DNA of 9,076 nt from an uncultured Clostridium sp. (GTDB taxonomy: Bacteria > Bacillota > Clostridia > Clostridiales > Clostridiaceae). Position 1 is the stretch's first letter; each line of letters starts with the position of its first letter. A program made the translations under genes and the position numbers. Below, in pieces: positions 6,450 to 9,076 of the stretch. The DNA is taken from assembly GCA_900547475.1 (NCBI GenBank), contig URGW01000062.1, positions 1 to 9,076 of the forward strand. The letters run 5' to 3'. The notes beneath the pieces were generated by a model. It saw only the letters and a list, made by a program, of their open reading frames with translations. It did no database searches and was not told where the DNA came from.

Positions 6450-8117
6450 ATGGGTAAAACAAAGAAAAAGGGCAAATTATTATCTTTCGATTTTTGGCAA
6501 AAGTTTGGTAAGGCGTTATTAGTAGTTATTGCTGTTATGCCAGCAGCTGGATTAATGATAACTATGGGGAAATTGATAGGAATGTATTTCGATGCAGATA
6601 TAATGCAAGCAATATCAAGGATTATGGATAATATAGGTTGGGGAATAATTGGAAACTTACATATATTATTTGCAGTTGCAATAGGTGGTTCATGGGCTAA
6701 GGAAAGAGCTGGGGGAGCCTTTGCAGGATTACTATCATTTGTTCTTATTAATCGTATTACAGGTGCAATATTTGGAGTAAGTACTGAAATGTTATCAGAT
6801 AGTACTGCAACAGTTAAGTCGTTATTAGGAGCAACATTAACAGTTCCAGATTACTTTACAAGTGTTTTAGGATCACCAGCACTAAATATGGGTGTATTTA
6901 TAGGTATTATTTCAGGTTTCTTGGGAGCAACATTATTCAATAAGTATTATAACTATAACAAATTACCACAAGCCTTAAATTTCTTTAATGGAAAAAGATT
7001 TGTTCCATTTGTTGTTATTTTATGGTCAACAGTTACAGCTGTAATTCTTTCTATAATTTGGCCATTTGCTCAAGGTGCTTTAAATAGCTTTGGTATCTGG
7101 CTTGCAAATTCAAAAGATACAGCACCAGTATTAGCACCCTTTGTATATGGAGCATTAGAACGTTTATTATTACCATTTGGATTACATCATATGTTAACGA
7201 TTCCAGTGAATTATACTGAACTAGGTGGAGTCTATACGTCATTAACAGGATCAGCAGCAGGTACAGTTATTGCAGGGCAAGATCCATTATGGTTTGCTTG
7301 GATAACAGATTTAATCAACTTTAAGTCAGCAGGAAATATGGCTGAATATAATAATTTATTAGCAACAGTAACTCCTGCAAGATTTAAAGCTGGACAAGTA
7401 ATATTATCAACAGCATCATTATTAGGTGTCGCATTAGCCATGTATAAAAATGTAGATGCAGATAAAAAGAAAAAATATAAATCAATGTTTATATCAATTA
7501 GTTTAGCAGTATTTTTAACAGGTGTAAGTGAGCCTATAGAATTTTTATTTATGTTTATTTCACCAGTACTTTATGTAATTTATGCAATATTAACAGGACT
7601 AGCATTTGCTTTAGCTGATATAATTAATTTAAGAGTTCATGCTTTTGGTGCAATAGAGCTTATAACACGTGTTCCTATGATGATTAATGCTGGATTGCTT
7701 GGAGATGTTATTAATTTTGCTATTGCTTGCTTAGCATTCTTTGGAATTAACTTTGGTGTATTTAGCTTCTGTATTAAAAAATTCAAGATTCCAACACCAG
7801 GACGTTTAGGGAATTATGATGAGGAAGAGTCAAGTGATTCAACAAAGGAAGCTGCAGTAGATAAAGCTACAGCTAATGATGTATTATCTTTAAAAATAAT
7901 TTCTTTATTAGGTGAAAAAGAAAATATTGAAGATGTTGACGCATGTATGACTCGTTTAAGAGTAACTGTTAAGGATATTGAAAAAGTTGCAGATGAAAAA
8001 GAGTGGAAGAAAAATGGAGCATTAGGATTAATATTAAAAGATAGTGGAGTTCAAGCAATCTATGGTCCAAAGGCAGATGTATTAAAATCGAATATTCAAG
8101 ATATATTAGGAGTTTAG
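6450..8117 (+). CDS. PTS alpha-glucoside (probably maltose) permease, IICB component
   Basis: This membrane transporter phosphorylates its sugar during uptake, most likely maltose to maltose 6'-phosphate. It has 555 residues from the ATG at 6450. The IIC part (about 15-445) has many hydrophobic spans and the glucose/maltose-class motifs PFGLHHMLTIP (about 242-252), GVSEPIEFLF (about 358-367) and, at the end of IIC, IPTPGRLG (447-454). A polar linker (about 455-475) leads to a IIB domain with the phospho-accepting Cys499 in ACMTRLRVTV. There is no IIA domain here or nearby, so IIA of the glucose type must come from elsewhere. The order IIC-IIB fits MalX/MalT/MalP-type carriers, and the phosphatase gene 12 nt downstream favours the Enterococcus MalT-like role. 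Glucose or another alpha-glucoside cannot be excluded. Confidence 0.9.
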   Translation: MGKTKKKGKLLSFDFWQKFGKALLVVIAVMPAAGLMITMGKLIGMYFDADIMQAISRIMDNIGWGIIGNLHILFAVAIGGSWAKERAGGAFAGLLSFVLINRITGAIFGVSTEMLSDSTATVKSLLGATLTVPDYFTSVLGSPALNMGVFIGIISGFLGATLFNKYYNYNKLPQALNFFNGKRFVPFVVILWSTVTAVILSIIWPFAQGALNSFGIWLANSKDTAPVLAPFVYGALERLLLPFGLHHMLTIPVNYTELGGVYTSLTGSAAGTVIAGQDPLWFAWITDLINFKSAGNMAEYNNLLATVTPARFKAGQVILSTASLLGVALAMYKNVDADKKKKYKSMFISISLAVFLTGVSEPIEFLFMFISPVLYVIYAILTGLAFALADIINLRVHAFGAIELITRVPMMINAGLLGDVINFAIACLAFFGINFGVFSFCIKKFKIPTPGRLGNYDEEESSDSTKEAAVDKATANDVLSLKIISLLGEKENIEDVDACMTRLRVTVKDIEKVADEKEWKKNGALGLILKDSGVQAIYGPKADVLKSNIQDILGV

Positions 8118-8129
8118 TAGGGGTTTAAT

Positions 8130-8924
8130 ATGAAACTTTTAACTTTAAATTGTCATTCGTGGCAAGAAGAAAATCAAGTCGAAAAAATTAAATATTTAGC
8201 AAGTGTTATTAAAGAGAAGCAGTATGATGCAGTTACACTTCAAGAGGTAAGTCAAAGTATTGATTCCAACTCTGTTAATTCAATAATTAAAGAAGATAAC
8301 TTTGCTATGTTATTGATTAAAGAATTAAATAAACTTGATGAGTATAAATATAACTTTATATGGGATTATTCGCATATAGGATATGATATATATGAAGAAG
8401 GTCTAGCAATACTTACAAAGCATGAAATTAAAGATTCTAAATCTTTCTATATTTCACAAAGCAATGATAAAAGTAATTATAGAACTAGAAATATAGTTAG
8501 TATAACAATTGAGAGGAATGATGAACTAATTGATTTTTATAGTTGTCATACAGGTTGGTGGAATGATGATATAGAACCTTTTAAATATCAAGCAGATAAA
8601 TTATTAGAGAATATATCTAATGAAAGATTATCATTCATTATGGGGGATTTTAATAACAATGCATTGATAAGAAATGAAGGATATGATTATTTAATAAGTA
8701 AGGGATTAATAGACACTTATTGTAATGCTAATATAAAAGATTCGGGAATTACTGTTAAGGGAGAAATTGCAGGCTGGGAAGCACAACATCAAGATAAAAG
8801 ATTAGATTTAATATTAACTAATAAAGATATAAAAATAGAAAAATCTAATGTGATATTTAATAATATAAATAAACAGATAATTTCTGATCATTATGGTGTA
8901 GAGGTTTTTATAGAAGCAAAATAA
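8130..8924 (+). CDS. mapP: Probable maltose 6'-phosphate phosphatase (endonuclease/exonuclease/phosphatase fold)
   Basis: This 264-residue cytoplasmic protein has the endonuclease/exonuclease/phosphatase fold. The metal and catalytic positions are all visible: Asn7 (LTLNCHSW), Glu39 (LQEV), His140 (SCHTGWW), Asp173 and Asn175 (GDFNNN), Asp226 (RLDLIL) and Asp253-His254 (SDHYG). By fold alone it would be called a hypothetical nuclease. Its start (LTLN-HSW-EEN), short length and place right behind an alpha-glucoside PTS gene match MapP, the enzyme that dephosphorylates maltose 6'-phosphate in Enterococcus faecalis. That would supply free maltose to the GH13 glucosidase. There is no signal peptide, which argues against a secreted nuclease. 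AGGGG at 8119-8123 precedes the ATG by 6 nt, and the gene ends the operon before a terminator. The residues are seen; the substrate is inferred from family resemblance and context. Confidence 0.82.
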   Translation: MKLLTLNCHSWQEENQVEKIKYLASVIKEKQYDAVTLQEVSQSIDSNSVNSIIKEDNFAMLLIKELNKLDEYKYNFIWDYSHIGYDIYEEGLAILTKHEIKDSKSFYISQSNDKSNYRTRNIVSITIERNDELIDFYSCHTGWWNDDIEPFKYQADKLLENISNERLSFIMGDFNNNALIRNEGYDYLISKGLIDTYCNANIKDSGITVKGEIAGWEAQHQDKRLDLILTNKDIKIEKSNVIFNNINKQIISDHYGVEVFIEAK

Positions 8925-8956
8925 AGGTTTTATTATTAATAAAGTTATATAAAGAT

Positions 8957-9001
8957 AGAGAGTGTAAATATCAATTTAGATATTTACACTCTCTTATTTT
9001 T
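8957..9001 (+). terminator. Rho-independent terminator of the alpha-glucoside operon
   Basis: A perfect 16-bp stem is formed by AGAGAGTGTAAATATC (8957-8972) and GATATTTACACTCTCT (8979-8994) with a 6-nt loop, followed by TATTTTT. It begins 32 nt after the stop codon of the phosphatase gene. Confidence 0.94.
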
Positions 9002-9024
9002 GTATAGGAAAGTATAAAATTTTC

Positions 9025-9067
9025 AATGGCTGAAAGTTAGATGAAATCTAGCTTTCGGCTATTTTTT
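9025..9067 (+). terminator. Second, tandem Rho-independent terminator
   Basis: Positions 9025-9042 pair with 9046-9063 in a stem of 16-18 bp with three G-U pairs and a GAA loop, followed by T at 9062-9067. The G-U pairs and the T-run give it + strand polarity. It may be a backup terminator for the operon, or an attenuator in the leader of a gene beyond the window. Confidence 0.82.
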
Positions 9068-9076
9068 GTGGTAAAT

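Noticed and set aside
8130..8924. Reading the last gene as a DNA repair nuclease or secreted toxin-like phosphodiesterase
   Set aside because: It has no signal peptide, is short, and sits in an alpha-glucoside operon directly after the PTS gene; a sugar-phosphate phosphatase fits better.
1..9076. Mobile element, CRISPR array, phage or defence system
   Set aside because: No transposase, integrase, regularly spaced repeats or defence domains are visible. A tRNA gene can serve as an integration site, but no integrase or repeat of a tRNA end was found in the window.

Overview
The window is very AT-rich, uses standard bacterial codons, has strong GGAGG-type ribosome binding sites, and pairs an anaerobic sulfite reductase with a sugar PTS. 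This points to an anaerobic low-GC Firmicute, most likely a Clostridium of the sulfite-reducing, saccharolytic type. I cannot fix the species from the sequence alone. Every gene lies on the + strand. No insertion sequence, phage gene, CRISPR array or other sign of mobility was seen, and no stretch over 300 bases lacks a gene.

Layout. (1) Positions 1-187 hold a tRNA-Gln(UUG) that lacks its first base at the window edge, then tRNA-Lys(UUU) 5 nt later, then a strong terminator. (2) Positions 188-3361 hold the asrABC operon (anaerobic, NADH-linked sulfite reductase) with tight spacing: an 8-nt overlap, then a 13-nt gap. It is preceded by a near-perfect Rex operator over the likely promoter and followed by a terminator. 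(3) Positions 3362-8924 form an alpha-glucoside (probably maltose) locus: a LacI-family repressor with its own promoter, a 240-bp regulatory gap, then a GH13 alpha-glucosidase, a PTS IICB permease and a phosphatase of the endonuclease/exonuclease/phosphatase fold. (4) Positions 8925-9076 hold two tandem terminators.

How the genes work together. AsrA and AsrB pass electrons from NADH to the siroheme subunit AsrC, which reduces sulfite to sulfide. The Rex site would tie this NADH sink to the NADH/NAD+ ratio. In the sugar locus the PTS permease would bring in maltose as maltose 6'-phosphate. The last gene closely resembles MapP, the maltose 6'-phosphate phosphatase known from Enterococcus faecalis, and would remove the phosphate. 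The GH13 enzyme would then split free maltose into two glucose. This resolves the apparent mismatch between a phosphorylating transporter and a glucosidase that acts on unphosphorylated sugar.

The regulatory DNA is the most unusual part. There are two identical 12-bp LacI-type operators 223 bp apart, one of them inside the last codons of the repressor gene. There is also a perfect 13-bp dyad covering a possible core promoter, a probable CcpA cre site, and a hairpin upstream of the PTS gene that pairs AGGAGG with CCTCCT.
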